From Brasilonema angustatum HA4187-MV1 (GTDB lineage Bacteria > Cyanobacteriota > Cyanobacteriia > Cyanobacteriales > Nostocaceae): a stretch of 64,000 nt of DNA. Of this stretch, positions 17,366 to 27,347 are shown in pieces. A model generated the notes under the pieces. The model ran no database searches. It was not told where the DNA came from and saw only the letters and a list, made by a program, of their open reading frames with translations. The translations under genes and the position numbers were made by a program. Positions within the stretch are counted from its first letter, which is position 1, and the number at the start of each line of letters is the position of its first letter. The stretch lies in assembly GCA_019359695.1 (NCBI GenBank), contig JAHHGV010000040.1:1-64000 (forward strand). The letters run 5' to 3'.

Positions 17366-17728
17366 ATGCAGATTGGTAGCTTTGGTACGCTCGTTTTTTA
17401 TGCCTACGAACTCATGGGACTCTCAAAAGAGTACGACATGGGGTATAAGCAGATACCAAAAATTAGTGGGGCTACTGCAATCCAGAAGTTAGGCGATCGC
17501 CCATCTGTTATCCGGCTACAAATTCGCTACAACGATGTCTACAATGCTAATCCTAGAGCAGCTGCAACGAACGTTGTCAACTATGCTAAGACAACCACAA
17601 CACCTCAAGCACTGATTATTGGGACACAGAACTACGGTAATTTTGTTATTTCAAACATTCGGGTAGCTGAACAGAACTACTTTAGAATACGGGTAGACCT
17701 TGACATAGAGTTTCTAGAAGTAGCTTAA
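17366..17728 (+). CDS. P2 gpU-like tail protein
   Basis: 120 residues starting MQIGSFGTLVFYAYE, with SGATAIQKLGDRPSVIRLQI and a strand-rich C-terminus, matching the gpU family. gpU acts at the tail end during assembly of P2-like phages. It lies between the tape measure and the D-like gene, exactly the P2 order T-U-D. Confidence 0.8.
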   Translation: MQIGSFGTLVFYAYELMGLSKEYDMGYKQIPKISGATAIQKLGDRPSVIRLQIRYNDVYNANPRAAATNVVNYAKTTTTPQALIIGTQNYGNFVISNIRVAEQNYFRIRVDLDIEFLEVA

Positions 17729-17730
17729 CT

Positions 17731-18918
17731 ATGGCTCTCAGATTTCCCAGAGTTAAGAACATTACCATTACCAATCCGGGACAAGCGCCTGCGACCGCTA
17801 CAGTAAGCTTGGGTAGCTATTTAAACAGGATTGTGTACACAGATATTCTAGATGCAGCTGCTAGCACCTTAGAATTGGATTTAGTCGTGGGTTCCTCCAT
17901 CTCGTCTGATGTCTATACCAAATTGCAATTTCAATTTGGATGGAGTAAAGACGGTAGCACCTTTGACCCAATTGAGCCAATGATTGATACCAATGTCATC
18001 ACCATTGATAGGGATGTTGACCGCTATGGGGAAGACATGAACTTTATGTCAGGTCTTGCTTACAACTACGGGCTTGATATTGGACAGTACACTGGCGAAG
18101 TTGCTGATGATGGGAAGACCAACGCTAACCAAGTCTCATATGGAGGAATTACGGGAGGAGGTGTTAAATCAGTTTCTTATATTATTCAAGATATACGGAA
18201 TTACTTTAACTTTGGCTTGATAGGGGTAGCAGGCGCTGAGACTGCTGGTACTTCCTCCACAACCTTTGACCCAGCTTATATTAGCGCTTCCACATACTTA
18301 GAGATGTTGAAGAAACTGGCAAAGATGTATGGCTATGCTTTCAACATTAAACCTGCGACTAGTGGTAATAATGGGAACTTGTTTTTTAATAAATACTTTG
18401 GAACTTTGGATAGTGCTGCTGCGATCGCAACTCTCACACCTGCTTCACTTGTTCAGCAAGGCGAATTCACCAGAAACTACGACGGGGTAAAGCGTACCAT
18501 CAAGATTAAGTACAAGGTGTTTGTTCCTGGCGGCGGTCCAGTCGGAACTGATAGGACTGACGGCTATCTGATGACAGCTGTTGATCCGCGAATTCCTAGT
18601 ACTAACCAAGAAGTTGCTGACTTGCAGACAGAAGGGTATCAGGAGGACTTGACGGCGGCGCGATCGCGTCTTGAAGGCGCACTCATTGAACTCAACGGAC
18701 ATTACCACACTGCTCATCTCGTGACTGAGGGTAACTCACAGTTTGTTGCTGGAAATAATATTACTCTCTCTGGCTTTGGCACTCAAAACAGTGGGACTTA
18801 CCAGATTACTAAAGCAGTCCATACGCTAGATGCAACACAAGGCTGGATTTGTGAGTTGAGTATTAGGAAAATTATCACCGTCAACCCTGCTACTATCTAT
18901 ACTGTTCAAAAACTATAG
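17731..18918 (+). CDS. P2 gpD-like late control / baseplate hub protein
   Basis: 395 residues with a beta-rich N-terminus, a central GVKRTIKIKYKVF region and C-terminal LEGALIELNGHYHTAHLVTE, then FVAGNNITLSGFGTQNSGTY and KAVHTLDATQGWICELSIR, the late-control D pattern. Family members form the hub at the tail tip. In P2 gene D is the last late gene before the att/int region; here an 18-kb island lies between D and the recombinase. Confidence 0.85.
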   Translation: MALRFPRVKNITITNPGQAPATATVSLGSYLNRIVYTDILDAAASTLELDLVVGSSISSDVYTKLQFQFGWSKDGSTFDPIEPMIDTNVITIDRDVDRYGEDMNFMSGLAYNYGLDIGQYTGEVADDGKTNANQVSYGGITGGGVKSVSYIIQDIRNYFNFGLIGVAGAETAGTSSTTFDPAYISASTYLEMLKKLAKMYGYAFNIKPATSGNNGNLFFNKYFGTLDSAAAIATLTPASLVQQGEFTRNYDGVKRTIKIKYKVFVPGGGPVGTDRTDGYLMTAVDPRIPSTNQEVADLQTEGYQEDLTAARSRLEGALIELNGHYHTAHLVTEGNSQFVAGNNITLSGFGTQNSGTYQITKAVHTLDATQGWICELSIRKIITVNPATIYTVQKL

Positions 18919-18940
18919 GGTTGTACAAATTTGAGCGAGT
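18918..18940. promoter_or_regulatory. Dispersed palindrome, site C (half-decayed)
   Basis: GGGTTGTACAAATTTG is intact on the left, but the right arm reads AGCGAGTC. It sits right after the D-like stop and marks the end of the phage-type region before the island. Confidence 0.6.
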
Positions 18941-18964
18941 CTTGAGCTACGAGAGAGCGAATGG

Positions 18965-19438
18965 TCAAAAGTGTATGGTTTGACTATCAATTTTAATGCT
19001 AGCGCCTGTTCCCTGAACCAAGTTCGCTACTTTTTCGATAGTATTTATAAAATTCTGGTTGGTTAATGGTTTAGACTTTAAATCGTCTACCACTTCTTTA
19101 ACCGCTTGAGCAAGCTTTGGATCTGCCTTTACTTCTGCATCTATTTCCTGGATAGCTTGAGCAAGTTCACCGTCATTCTGGATAGCTCGTTTTATCTCAA
19201 CCTCAACCGTATCTACATTTAACGGAGGATTGGGGGCTTGTTCTATAGCCTTTGCTGTATTTGGAAGTTTGATATGAAGCAGTGATAACAATTTACTAGC
19301 TTTTTCACGCACGAGTGGTGATAGTAACTCCCTAATTTTCTCAACAAATTGCTCCCCAACTTTTGTTGCTGCCCCCTCGCCAATTTTCTTTATAAACAAG
19401 ACACCAATTGCCGTAGCCGTCATTGTCATTGGTTCCAT
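18965..19438 (-). CDS. Small helical protein with hydrophobic N-terminus (157 aa)
   Basis: The N-terminus METMTMTA-like stretch (MEPMTMTATAIGVLFIKKIG) is hydrophobic and could insert in a membrane, followed by amphipathic helices (KVGEQFVEKIRELLSPLVRE; AQAIQEIDAEVKADPKLAQA) and a short strand end. I have seen proteins of this style beside STAND and other conflict genes in cyanobacteria, but cannot name the family. It is convergent with the D-like gene and divergent from the AAA+ operon, so it probably belongs to the island. Confidence 0.55.
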   Translation of the reverse strand: MEPMTMTATAIGVLFIKKIGEGAATKVGEQFVEKIRELLSPLVREKASKLLSLLHIKLPNTAKAIEQAPNPPLNVDTVEVEIKRAIQNDGELAQAIQEIDAEVKADPKLAQAVKEVVDDLKSKPLTNQNFINTIEKVANLVQGTGASIKIDSQTIHF

Positions 19439-19804
19439 AGAACCTATCCTTATATCAACTTATATCAAAAATCTAACATTTATTTAGCTATTTTACCTTT
19501 TACCAATTACACCTTAGTGAAAATTGTTGCTATACTAATGAATTAGTGATACCTTTTTTTGCAAGTATGTAAAAAACTTGTGTTATTTATCACAAATATC
19601 AATATTCTAGATTCATTTTTCTCTCTGAGGAGTGCTAAGTTAAATTTTTTATTAAAATTCCAAACTATTTCAATGACTACAGAAAAATTAATTCTTTGCA
19701 AGTCATAACCTATTTGCTAACCTAGCTTTTTGTGCGTTATTTTAAAAATTAGTCTTCGATAGAAATTTTGAGGCTTCTTCAATGAAGACAGAAAGGAGAT
19801 GGCT
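19439..19804. promoter_or_regulatory. Promoter region of the AAA+ operon
   Basis: About 365 bp, very AT-rich, between two divergent genes. The end holds GAAAGGAG (19791-19798), a strong ribosome-binding site. TTGTTGCTATACTAATGA near 19525 has promoter-like boxes, but no site can be proven. Confidence 0.4.
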
Positions 19805-21295
19805 ATGAGTGGAGAGAAGCGTCGCTATGTGAGTGTTGAAGAGCAAGAACTGCGTAAATTACGCGAACAAGACACTAGATTACGTTCTCTACAGCGAGAT
19901 CTACCTGAGCGTCTTAATGCTATCCGAGAACAAGCAAATCGAGAGTTACAGCAACGTCTTGCACCTCTGGAGCAACGATCACAACAACAGGAGCAGGAAG
20001 CCCGGAAACTTAAAAGTAATTTGGCAACTTTAGAATTGCAAACTCATCAACGCTTGCAGCAGCAACGCAAAGAATTCCAAAAAGCAATTCGTGATTCTGA
20101 AAGTAAGCAGAAACAAGCACTCGAATTTGAGGTAACACGCTTGGAAGACGCGATGCGCGAGGGTTTCGCTGAGCAGCGCAGCTTATTTCTCCAAATTACA
20201 GCAGAACAAAGGCAGGAGTATCTGGCGCTAAATCAACATCTTGACCAGAAGTTTACAGAACTGATAGACGAAGAGCGTCAAGCACGTGAACAATTGCAGC
20301 AACAGCTGGAGCAAGAAAAGCAGGATAAGGCGACGCTAGCTCAGAATTATCTGGATGATGTGCAGACGATTTGGGAGCAGATAGACCGGAACTACCAACA
20401 TCAACGCTTAGCTCCTGGTAAGCTAAATGAGTTCAAACGCGAGATAAATCAGGCTCATGGTAATATTCAGAATGGTGTGCCAGAGGCAGCGATCGCCACT
20501 AGCCAACAAACCTACTTTAAACTTGCTGACTTGCGTTTGGAGCTAGAGCTAAAGCAGCAAGAATGGGAGATCCTCTACAATGCCGCTTTGGAAGATTTAA
20601 GAAGCCTAATTGCAGAGGTACAAGCTAATCGCGAATATGAAATTGAAATTGGGCAAGCCGATGAATCGCAAAAGTTTCGCCTAGAGGTAGATTATTGGAC
20701 AAATGGCAGCCTCAAACAATATGAGCAAGAACTTCAGGAAATTGAAACCCGTCTGCAAAAAGGTGAGTCATCTTTAACAATAAAGGAAATCAAGGAAATT
20801 GCTGACCAGATAGAAAAAAAGCTACAGCCTCGTTTAGCTGAGATTGTAGAACAGGCGCAGCAAGAGATTTTGAGTTCACAGTTAAGAGCAGAAATTGCCG
20901 ACAAGGTGGCGGGTGTTTTGAGTCGCATGGGATATGTTTTAATTAATCCTCATGCAGATTCTGTCTACGAAGAGAATGATGAGCGTAAGGCTTATATCTT
21001 AAAGTTGAGAGATAACAACCAGGGTGAAGTAGTCACTATCATCAGCCCTGACAAGGAGTTTGGTAAGAATTTGGTTTCTATTAATTCGTTTGGTCAAATC
21101 TTACGGGATGAAGCTGCCCAACAAGAGAATGCTGAAGCAATTTTTGACGCTCTCAAATCTCAGGGTATAGAAACCCAAGGAACCACAGAATGCAGAGAGC
21201 AACCAAGAAGCGATATCGAAACTTTATTTCAAGATGCCTTGCAACAACAAGTCAGTAGAACTGAACAAGTAAATCAGACTGCACAAGAATTATAA
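19805..21295 (+). CDS. Long coiled-coil protein, first gene of the AAA+ operon
   Basis: About 496 residues. Residues 10-200 are almost continuous Glu/Gln/Arg heptads (EEQELRKLREQDTRLRSLQR; QEQEARKLKSNLATLELQTH), then a helical middle, and a compact C-terminal alpha/beta domain (VAGVLSRMGYVLINPHADSV; NNQGEVVTIISPDKEFGKNL). The ATG at 19799 touches the ribosome-binding site, so the ATG at 19805 (MSGEKRRYVS) is preferred. No family name is certain. It precedes a double AAA+ ATPase by 14 bp, so it is likely a scaffold or adaptor for that machine. Confidence 0.7.
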   Translation: MSGEKRRYVSVEEQELRKLREQDTRLRSLQRDLPERLNAIREQANRELQQRLAPLEQRSQQQEQEARKLKSNLATLELQTHQRLQQQRKEFQKAIRDSESKQKQALEFEVTRLEDAMREGFAEQRSLFLQITAEQRQEYLALNQHLDQKFTELIDEERQAREQLQQQLEQEKQDKATLAQNYLDDVQTIWEQIDRNYQHQRLAPGKLNEFKREINQAHGNIQNGVPEAAIATSQQTYFKLADLRLELELKQQEWEILYNAALEDLRSLIAEVQANREYEIEIGQADESQKFRLEVDYWTNGSLKQYEQELQEIETRLQKGESSLTIKEIKEIADQIEKKLQPRLAEIVEQAQQEILSSQLRAEIADKVAGVLSRMGYVLINPHADSVYEENDERKAYILKLRDNNQGEVVTIISPDKEFGKNLVSINSFGQILRDEAAQQENAEAIFDALKSQGIETQGTTECREQPRSDIETLFQDALQQQVSRTEQVNQTAQEL

Positions 21296-21309
21296 GAGTA
21301 GTATAGATT

Positions 21310-23853
21310 ATGACTGTCGAGAGAGTTACGGCAGGATTGAACTTAGCAGCAGGCGATCGCTTCATCATTTTTTATGGCGCAAACACCAGCGACCAATTTT
21401 GTACACCAGATTTGCTGCTGCGTGATATTGAATGGGTGTTACATCGATATCTCAAGTCTCAGGGATATCAGCGTATCCTCTTCTTTAATCAGCATCGCAA
21501 ACTTTATTTTCTAGATGGCGAATCTCGTGATCGCTCTCTACCTCGTCGCGCTTCTACCAAGGTATTACCAGCGACAAGCAATGAAATGATCGTCACACCA
21601 GGACCGTTGGGACCGAGAAAAAGACTATTGTCAAATAGATCTGAACCTGTGACTTCTCCTACCCCTACTGTTTCTGCTTCCGCCCCGTCGCTGATGAAGG
21701 ATATTACGGTAATTCCCCATTTTCATACAGCAATGGAAGACAGGGGGCAACTCTCGGCGATCGTGTTTACTGATGCTGAAGGTCTAGCCTACTTTACTAA
21801 TCAACAGGAATTATTCGGACGCATTATTGAATGGTCACGTCTGCCACCTAACAATCGTAATCGTTGTATTTTTGTATTTCAGTACGATAATCGCAACGTT
21901 CTGGCAGAATTTTGTCGCAATTATCGTTTTACTTACCTTCATAACTTCCTACTGCATCGAGAACAAGTAGGGCAATCATTAAATATTTGCCGTTTAGGTG
22001 CGCCCAGAGCCGATGAGATTGAGCATTTAATCCATTATTTTCGTCTCGATCAAAAGAAGTCTAAGCCTGTTGACTGGGGAACGATTCAACGTCTGTCGCA
22101 ATGGATGTCCGCAGAAAATTACACCTTGAATAACTGGTACGCTCGCTTTGATGAAGCTCAGGAAATTTCTTTAGTAGAAGCGAGAAAACAGAAATGGCTT
22201 TCAGGCAATGTCTCTACCGAACCTGCTTTAGAGCGTCTCCAGAGAATGATTGGGTTGCAGTCGGTAAAAGCAGTGGTCAGACAAAAAGCAGACGTGTTGA
22301 AAATTGAGAAAATATGTCAGCAGCAAGATCTGGAGACAGAGCCACCTCGTTTGCATCTAGTGTTTAAGGGTAATCCTGGAACAGGTAAAACTACAATTGC
22401 TAGACTTATTGGCGAAATTTATCGAGATTTAGGGCTACTACAACAGGGACACGTTGTGGAAGTGGCGCGTCAAGATTTGGTGGCTGGGTACGTAGGGCAA
22501 ACGGCGATGAAGACAGATAGTGTGATCGACAGTGCTCTAGATGGGGTTCTCTTCATCGACGAAGCTTATAACCTTAACCAAGGAGAAAACGATGATTTTG
22601 GTTTAGAAGCCATCAACACGTTACTCAAGCGAATGGAGGATGACAAGAAGCGTTTAGCTGTAATTATTGCAGGTTATCCTGACAATATAAACGAGTTTAT
22701 CAACTCTAACCCAGGACTAAAGCGACGTTTTCCCATGGAAGTCCTGTTTGAAGACTATCAACCAGAAGAACTGATGGCAATTTTTCGCCAGAAAGTCTCC
22801 AAGGTACAAAAAGTCATCGCGCATCAGCTAGAAACAGCACTTATAAATTTATTTACCCGACTCTATGAGGAACGGGATGCCCAGTTTGGCAACGCTGGAC
22901 TTGTGGAGAACCTGTTTAAAGCAATGTATCCCAGGCGAGCGCAAAGGATTTTACAACAAAATTTAGATGTATTCCGCGAACCCTTTCAATTAGAGGATTT
23001 ACCACCCGAAGAGCGAGAAATCAGCAAACAAGGAGTCAAAGATAAAGATTATCTTGAACAACTCTTACAAAAGCTGAATAACATGATTGGCTTACAAAAT
23101 GTGAAGCAAAGAATCTCTGAGCTAGTTTACACCGAAAAAGCCAAGCAACTTCGCAAAGCAGAAGGCATAAGTGCAAGTAATACTGTCGAAACTAGGCACA
23201 TGCTGTTTCTCGGTAATCCGGGGACAGGTAAAACAACTGTGGCGCTGATAGTTGGCGAAATATTTAAAGCTTTAGGGTTACTAAGAAGAGGACACTTTGT
23301 GGAAGCAAAATACGCCGATCTGGTTGCAGAATATGTGGGACAAACCGCACCCAAAACCAGAAAAATGGTTGAATCTGCTTTAGATGGCGTTCTGTTTATC
23401 GATGAGGCATATTCCTTAGCTGGATCGGATTTTGGACTGGAAGCGATTGATACTCTAGTACCGATAATGGAAAATCAACGCCATCGTTTAGTGGTGATTC
23501 TTGCAGGCTATACTCTAGAAATGGAGAACTTTCTCAACACTAATTATGGGATTGCTTCACGAATTGCGGACAGAATAGAATTTCCTGACTACAACCGTGA
23601 AGAACTTTTGCGGATTTTCTTGAGAATTTGCGCTGAAGATCAGAGAAATTGTCCAGAGAACGTAGTGAATAGGTTGAGGGAGACTTTTCATAGAATGTCT
23701 AATGCTCGCTCCAGACGCTTTGGCAATGCGCGAGAAGTGCGAAATTTTTACGACAAAATGTCTCGGAAACTAGATATAAGAACAGTACGTGAGAATTTAA
23801 GGGGAGAAGCAATGTCCACCTTTGTAATTGATGACATTCCTAGTTTGACCTAA
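21310..23853 (+). CDS. Double AAA+ ATPase (CbxX/CfqX-SpoVK-like)
   Basis: 847 residues. A 300-residue N-terminal domain of unknown type (AAGDRFIIFYGANTSDQFCT) is followed by two CbxX-like AAA+ modules: Walker A GNPGTGKTTIARLIGE with Walker B VLFIDEAYNL (about residues 350-430), and Walker A GNPGTGKTTVALIVGE with VLFIDEAYSL (about 630-710). Both keep catalytic residues and arginine-rich ends (GLKRRFPME; ASRIADRIEF). Such ATPases remodel protein complexes. The gene lies between two coiled-coil partners in one operon, so it is probably a signalling or disassembly motor of the island. Confidence 0.9.
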   Translation: MTVERVTAGLNLAAGDRFIIFYGANTSDQFCTPDLLLRDIEWVLHRYLKSQGYQRILFFNQHRKLYFLDGESRDRSLPRRASTKVLPATSNEMIVTPGPLGPRKRLLSNRSEPVTSPTPTVSASAPSLMKDITVIPHFHTAMEDRGQLSAIVFTDAEGLAYFTNQQELFGRIIEWSRLPPNNRNRCIFVFQYDNRNVLAEFCRNYRFTYLHNFLLHREQVGQSLNICRLGAPRADEIEHLIHYFRLDQKKSKPVDWGTIQRLSQWMSAENYTLNNWYARFDEAQEISLVEARKQKWLSGNVSTEPALERLQRMIGLQSVKAVVRQKADVLKIEKICQQQDLETEPPRLHLVFKGNPGTGKTTIARLIGEIYRDLGLLQQGHVVEVARQDLVAGYVGQTAMKTDSVIDSALDGVLFIDEAYNLNQGENDDFGLEAINTLLKRMEDDKKRLAVIIAGYPDNINEFINSNPGLKRRFPMEVLFEDYQPEELMAIFRQKVSKVQKVIAHQLETALINLFTRLYEERDAQFGNAGLVENLFKAMYPRRAQRILQQNLDVFREPFQLEDLPPEEREISKQGVKDKDYLEQLLQKLNNMIGLQNVKQRISELVYTEKAKQLRKAEGISASNTVETRHMLFLGNPGTGKTTVALIVGEIFKALGLLRRGHFVEAKYADLVAEYVGQTAPKTRKMVESALDGVLFIDEAYSLAGSDFGLEAIDTLVPIMENQRHRLVVILAGYTLEMENFLNTNYGIASRIADRIEFPDYNREELLRIFLRICAEDQRNCPENVVNRLRETFHRMSNARSRRFGNAREVRNFYDKMSRKLDIRTVRENLRGEAMSTFVIDDIPSLT

Positions 23854-23857
23854 ATGT

Positions 23858-24664
23858 ATGAAAAATTGTCCTGTTTGCAATTCTGAATATACAGAAGGTG
23901 AGGTAACTTGCCAAATTTGTTGCTGGGATTTAACGCCCTATCCGTTGACATTTGTGGGGCAGCTACCTGATGCCTACATATCTAAAGAAAAGGTAAAGTT
24001 AAACTGGGCAAGAGAAATTTGGGTGAAGCACCAACAGTTACCAGCTCTATCAGCCGCAGAAATTACACAATTGCAACAAGAAAAAACAAGGTTAGAGAAA
24101 GTTATACACCAGATCCAATCACAATTTGCACAAGAGCGATCACATCTACAATTACAAATAGAATCCCTAAATCACGAGAAAAACGATTTAAGTACAAAGT
24201 TTCAACTACTTGAACAGGAGCGATCGCAACTCCAATCGCAAACAGAGACTATCACTAAGGAGAAAACAAAAATTGAGCAAGAGCGATCGCATCTGCAAAA
24301 TCAGGTTGCACAAGTTACTCAAGAAAACGAGCGTCTACTACAGAAAATTGAAACATACGAGCGAAAGCGATCGCAGCTTCAAGCTACTATAGAATCATCA
24401 AAACAACAACAAAAGCATCTTCAAGATTATATCAAAAAATTAGAAACAGAAAAATCAGAATTACAAAATCAGGTGAATAGCGCCCAAATTCAACTTTCTG
24501 AAATTAAGCTAAGATTGCTCAACGTTGAACAAGAACGTAATCACCTACAAGAACAGCTACAAAAGGTACAAGCAGAACTAAAGAAAGTTAATGACGAGCT
24601 AAAACGCCTCCGTGAAAGAATATCAAGCTCCAGTTCAAATGACAATAATCTGTGGAATTTATAA
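23858..24664 (+). CDS. Zinc-ribbon plus coiled-coil protein
   Basis: The first 35 residues hold two CxxC knuckles (CPVC and CQIC) in the pattern CPVCNSEYTEGEVTCQICCW, a zinc ribbon. Residues about 60-260 form one long coiled coil with an ELRS-like repeat (EQERSQLQSQTETITKEK). It starts 4 bp after the AAA+ stop, so the three genes form an operon. The codons for the repeated ER-SQL segment carry HIP1 octamers (24222, 24287, 24367), so part of the repeat comes from GCGATCGC expansion. Likely an adaptor of the AAA+ machine. Confidence 0.75.
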   Translation: MKNCPVCNSEYTEGEVTCQICCWDLTPYPLTFVGQLPDAYISKEKVKLNWAREIWVKHQQLPALSAAEITQLQQEKTRLEKVIHQIQSQFAQERSHLQLQIESLNHEKNDLSTKFQLLEQERSQLQSQTETITKEKTKIEQERSHLQNQVAQVTQENERLLQKIETYERKRSQLQATIESSKQQQKHLQDYIKKLETEKSELQNQVNSAQIQLSEIKLRLLNVEQERNHLQEQLQKVQAELKKVNDELKRLRERISSSSSNDNNLWNL

Positions 24665-24699
24665 CCCGCAAAATCAAAGAAACTGGTAAAATTATTAGC

Positions 24700-26175
24700 T
24701 TACAATTCCCAGGGATCTTTTGCTTGCAATGAATTTTTAGTATTAGTTTCGTTATCAATCTGTTTGTTTTCCGTAATTTCTTTTTCCTTAAAGCCGAAAT
24801 TTGGGTTTCTATGTTCGGTTTGCCTTAGCCGAGTTGATTGGTCAGTTCTTCGAGAAAAGTAAGGCTCAATGTTAGCAAGCTCCTGTTTTAAGTCTGCTAT
24901 ATTATTTTGTAAATGTTTGATGCTTCTTGTTATTTCATGCGCTTCAGTTTCTTTACCTTCTGTCATGAGGTCTTTTCTTTTTTTTCTTAGTTTTTTTATT
25001 GTATCTTGAATTCTATGTATTATTTCCCTTAATTTTATTTCATATTCATTTCTATCTAAATCTACTATTTGCTCGTAGATTTTCTCAACAGTTTCTTTTC
25101 CATACATTAATTCAACTGCCAGTCCCCATGTGTTACGCATGAATAAATCCACTGTGTTTGTTGCCCTTTCTCCAATTTTCTCCTTAAGAAATTTTCGAGT
25201 TGGTTTAGAAGCATTAACCATTATATCAAGTTCCCAATTCGGCCATTGATCGGTATCATCTCTCACCTGTTGAGAGTTAATGTCCGATTGGCCAAACTCA
25301 CCAGATGGATGAACCTGTGTGTTTCCATATTGAGGGGAAGATTGTGTATATGGTGAACGATCAATTTGAGGGTTAAGTTGTTGCGGTGATACACTTTGTA
25401 CTCTTGTCTCTTCTGTTCGACCTTCTACTTCATTGATTACAGCATTCAGAAAACGAGAATCAATTAAGTCTCGCTTGCTCAAATTTCCCAAAGCAATTGA
25501 TAAAAACTGATGATTGTTTGCAGCAGTAAACCATATATTGCTAGCATTAGCTATATTCCACAAAATAATTGGCGATACCTCTTGTCCTTGTCTGTTGGGT
25601 AATAACTGTTCAATTGAAATTTGCTCTTCTTTTAAGCCTTTATTTGCAAATTTCTCTGGACTAAATTCTATGTCATACTCTGATTTCAGTTCTTGCGGAG
25701 CTGTTTGATTCCTACCTAGGTCAGCATAAACTTCTTGCCATTTTTGGGGGACAAACTGCTTATAAGGCTCGACAAATAGTTCCAAATTCATAGCTGGGAC
25801 AGTAGTAATCATAGGGTCTTGTGAAACATAACCCACAAAAGCATACAATGGTCGCCCAACTTTATCTCTTGTTAAATCCTCTAGAGTATTGTCCGCTTGG
25901 GAACCTATTAAATCCCTGACCATACAAGTTACACCAACCACGCAACGTTTTTTACTCCTTATAAATATCCAGCGTGGGTTTTCTGGCAGATTTTCCGCTG
26001 CACGAGTTGTCACTTTAATATATTCCCATAACCAATTTTTGAGTTGGTCATCAAAGTTATGAGGAATAACAAGAAAACGGAAATCTACTGCATAGGTTCG
26101 CCCATAGATAATGGGTGCCCATTTTGATACAAGCGTTGGTGTATCGAAAATAATATCGGAGGTTTCTTCAGACAT
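24700..26175 (-). CDS. GTPase-linked adaptor A (unknown domain plus coiled coil)
   Basis: The N-terminal 150 residues (KWAPIIYGRTYAVDFRFLVI; RCVVGVTCMVRDL; DKVGRPLYAFVGYVS) share a domain with the protein at 28346, which also sits next to a GTPase. A Gln/Ser-rich linker and a C-terminal coiled coil (EIIHRIQDTIKKLRKKRKDL) follow. The ATG at 26175 overlaps the GTPase stop by 8 bp, giving tight coupling; an upstream ATG at 26214 is less likely. I suspect it belongs to the GTPase-associated proteins described in NTP-dependent bacterial conflict systems, but this is from memory. Confidence 0.65.
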   Translation of the reverse strand: MSEETSDIIFDTPTLVSKWAPIIYGRTYAVDFRFLVIPHNFDDQLKNWLWEYIKVTTRAAENLPENPRWIFIRSKKRCVVGVTCMVRDLIGSQADNTLEDLTRDKVGRPLYAFVGYVSQDPMITTVPAMNLELFVEPYKQFVPQKWQEVYADLGRNQTAPQELKSEYDIEFSPEKFANKGLKEEQISIEQLLPNRQGQEVSPIILWNIANASNIWFTAANNHQFLSIALGNLSKRDLIDSRFLNAVINEVEGRTEETRVQSVSPQQLNPQIDRSPYTQSSPQYGNTQVHPSGEFGQSDINSQQVRDDTDQWPNWELDIMVNASKPTRKFLKEKIGERATNTVDLFMRNTWGLAVELMYGKETVEKIYEQIVDLDRNEYEIKLREIIHRIQDTIKKLRKKRKDLMTEGKETEAHEITRSIKHLQNNIADLKQELANIEPYFSRRTDQSTRLRQTEHRNPNFGFKEKEITENKQIDNETNTKNSLQAKDPWEL

Positions 26176-27166
26176 CGAGTTGTTGCTCCTTCCCGCCAAG
26201 GAATATTTGCGCATTTATTAATTCTTGAGCCAATAAAGCCATTCTTCTCTGAATATCTTGCAGTTGATTTTGATAATTTTCTAGAGACGACTCAGTAGCA
26301 CGTTCATCATCGCCAGCAAATAATCTTTGAAACCAGCTTCCACTTCTTAGTGTATCTAATCTGATTTTTGTTTCATTAACCCTAGCTTGTTCAGTTATTG
26401 CATATTCACGAAGCTTTGCATACAGTGCAAAGACTAAAGGTAAGTGTAAATTTTTAGGATCTATTTTTCCTGTTAAACTATCTGTTCCTAACTCTTTACC
26501 TAAACTAACTGGACAGAGCATGACCAGCCAATCTTTACTGGGCAGAAATAATGTGTTAAACATTTTTTTTATGTTGTCAAATAACTTGTCTCTTGATACT
26601 CTATCTTTTGCACGTTCGTAGCATTTGTCGTACTTAGTAATGACAATTACAATAGGAAAAGGTCTTTGGCTATCCTTCAGATTTTTTGTCAAATCTGCCA
26701 GGAAAAGGTTCATTCTGTTAATTCCTGCCTTTCTGGCTATTGACATCAGTTGCATGTCACTACTTGTTTCTTCTTGTAAATATTCCCCAGAAACACATAA
26801 AAATAAACAACTCGATTCTCGGAGACGGTTGATGAGTATTTCAACGTCTTCTTGTGTAGAAGTACTTTGCATAGCTCCACCTCGGTAATCTAACCAATCG
26901 AAGCTAATCAGTTGTCTCATGCCATAACTGAAGTCAAAATCGTATTGATATGGCTCGTTGCTTGTTGGTGGAGGCCACCGATCTTCTCCTTCATCATCTA
27001 CCATTCTCTCCCATAAGCTAGTCAATCTCAAGTCCTCATCCATATCAGTGGTTGTTAAGGTGAACCCCTGTAAACCCAACTGCATGGTTGCGTATAGTCC
27101 CAGCATGTAGCAGGTTTTTCCCGCTCCAGAGACACCTAGCATTGTGATCTTAGCTTCGGCTGCCAT
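26168..27166 (-). CDS. TRAFAC-like GTPase 1
   Basis: 332 residues. G1 is GVSGAGKTCYML, G3 is WLDYRGG, and G4 is VITKYDKC, so GTP binding is likely. A C-terminal coiled coil (TKIRLDTLRSG...; SLENYQNQLQDIQRRMALLA) follows the G domain. It resembles the GTPases of bacterial ternary conflict systems, which act as switches for partner effectors. It overlaps adaptor A and shares the DYRGG switch with the two other GTPases here, so all three are paralogues. The ATG at 27166 was chosen; an upstream segment of 180 bp has no gene. Confidence 0.85.
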   Translation of the reverse strand: MAAEAKITMLGVSGAGKTCYMLGLYATMQLGLQGFTLTTTDMDEDLRLTSLWERMVDDEGEDRWPPPTSNEPYQYDFDFSYGMRQLISFDWLDYRGGAMQSTSTQEDVEILINRLRESSCLFLCVSGEYLQEETSSDMQLMSIARKAGINRMNLFLADLTKNLKDSQRPFPIVIVITKYDKCYERAKDRVSRDKLFDNIKKMFNTLFLPSKDWLVMLCPVSLGKELGTDSLTGKIDPKNLHLPLVFALYAKLREYAITEQARVNETKIRLDTLRSGSWFQRLFAGDDERATESSLENYQNQLQDIQRRMALLAQELINAQIFLGGKEQQLDV

Positions 27167-27347
27167 AAATATCTCCTCTATCGTTATGTTGAATTATTAA
27201 CTTAAGTTCCTAGTTCTCAAAGAGCACCTTAATTTCAATACAAAATTTATTTGTTTGGTATTTAACAGTACTTTCAAATGGACTTTTTGTATCCCAATCA
27301 TACCGTTTAAGGACATTAACTAGCAACTTACATTATTAGTGCGGTTA

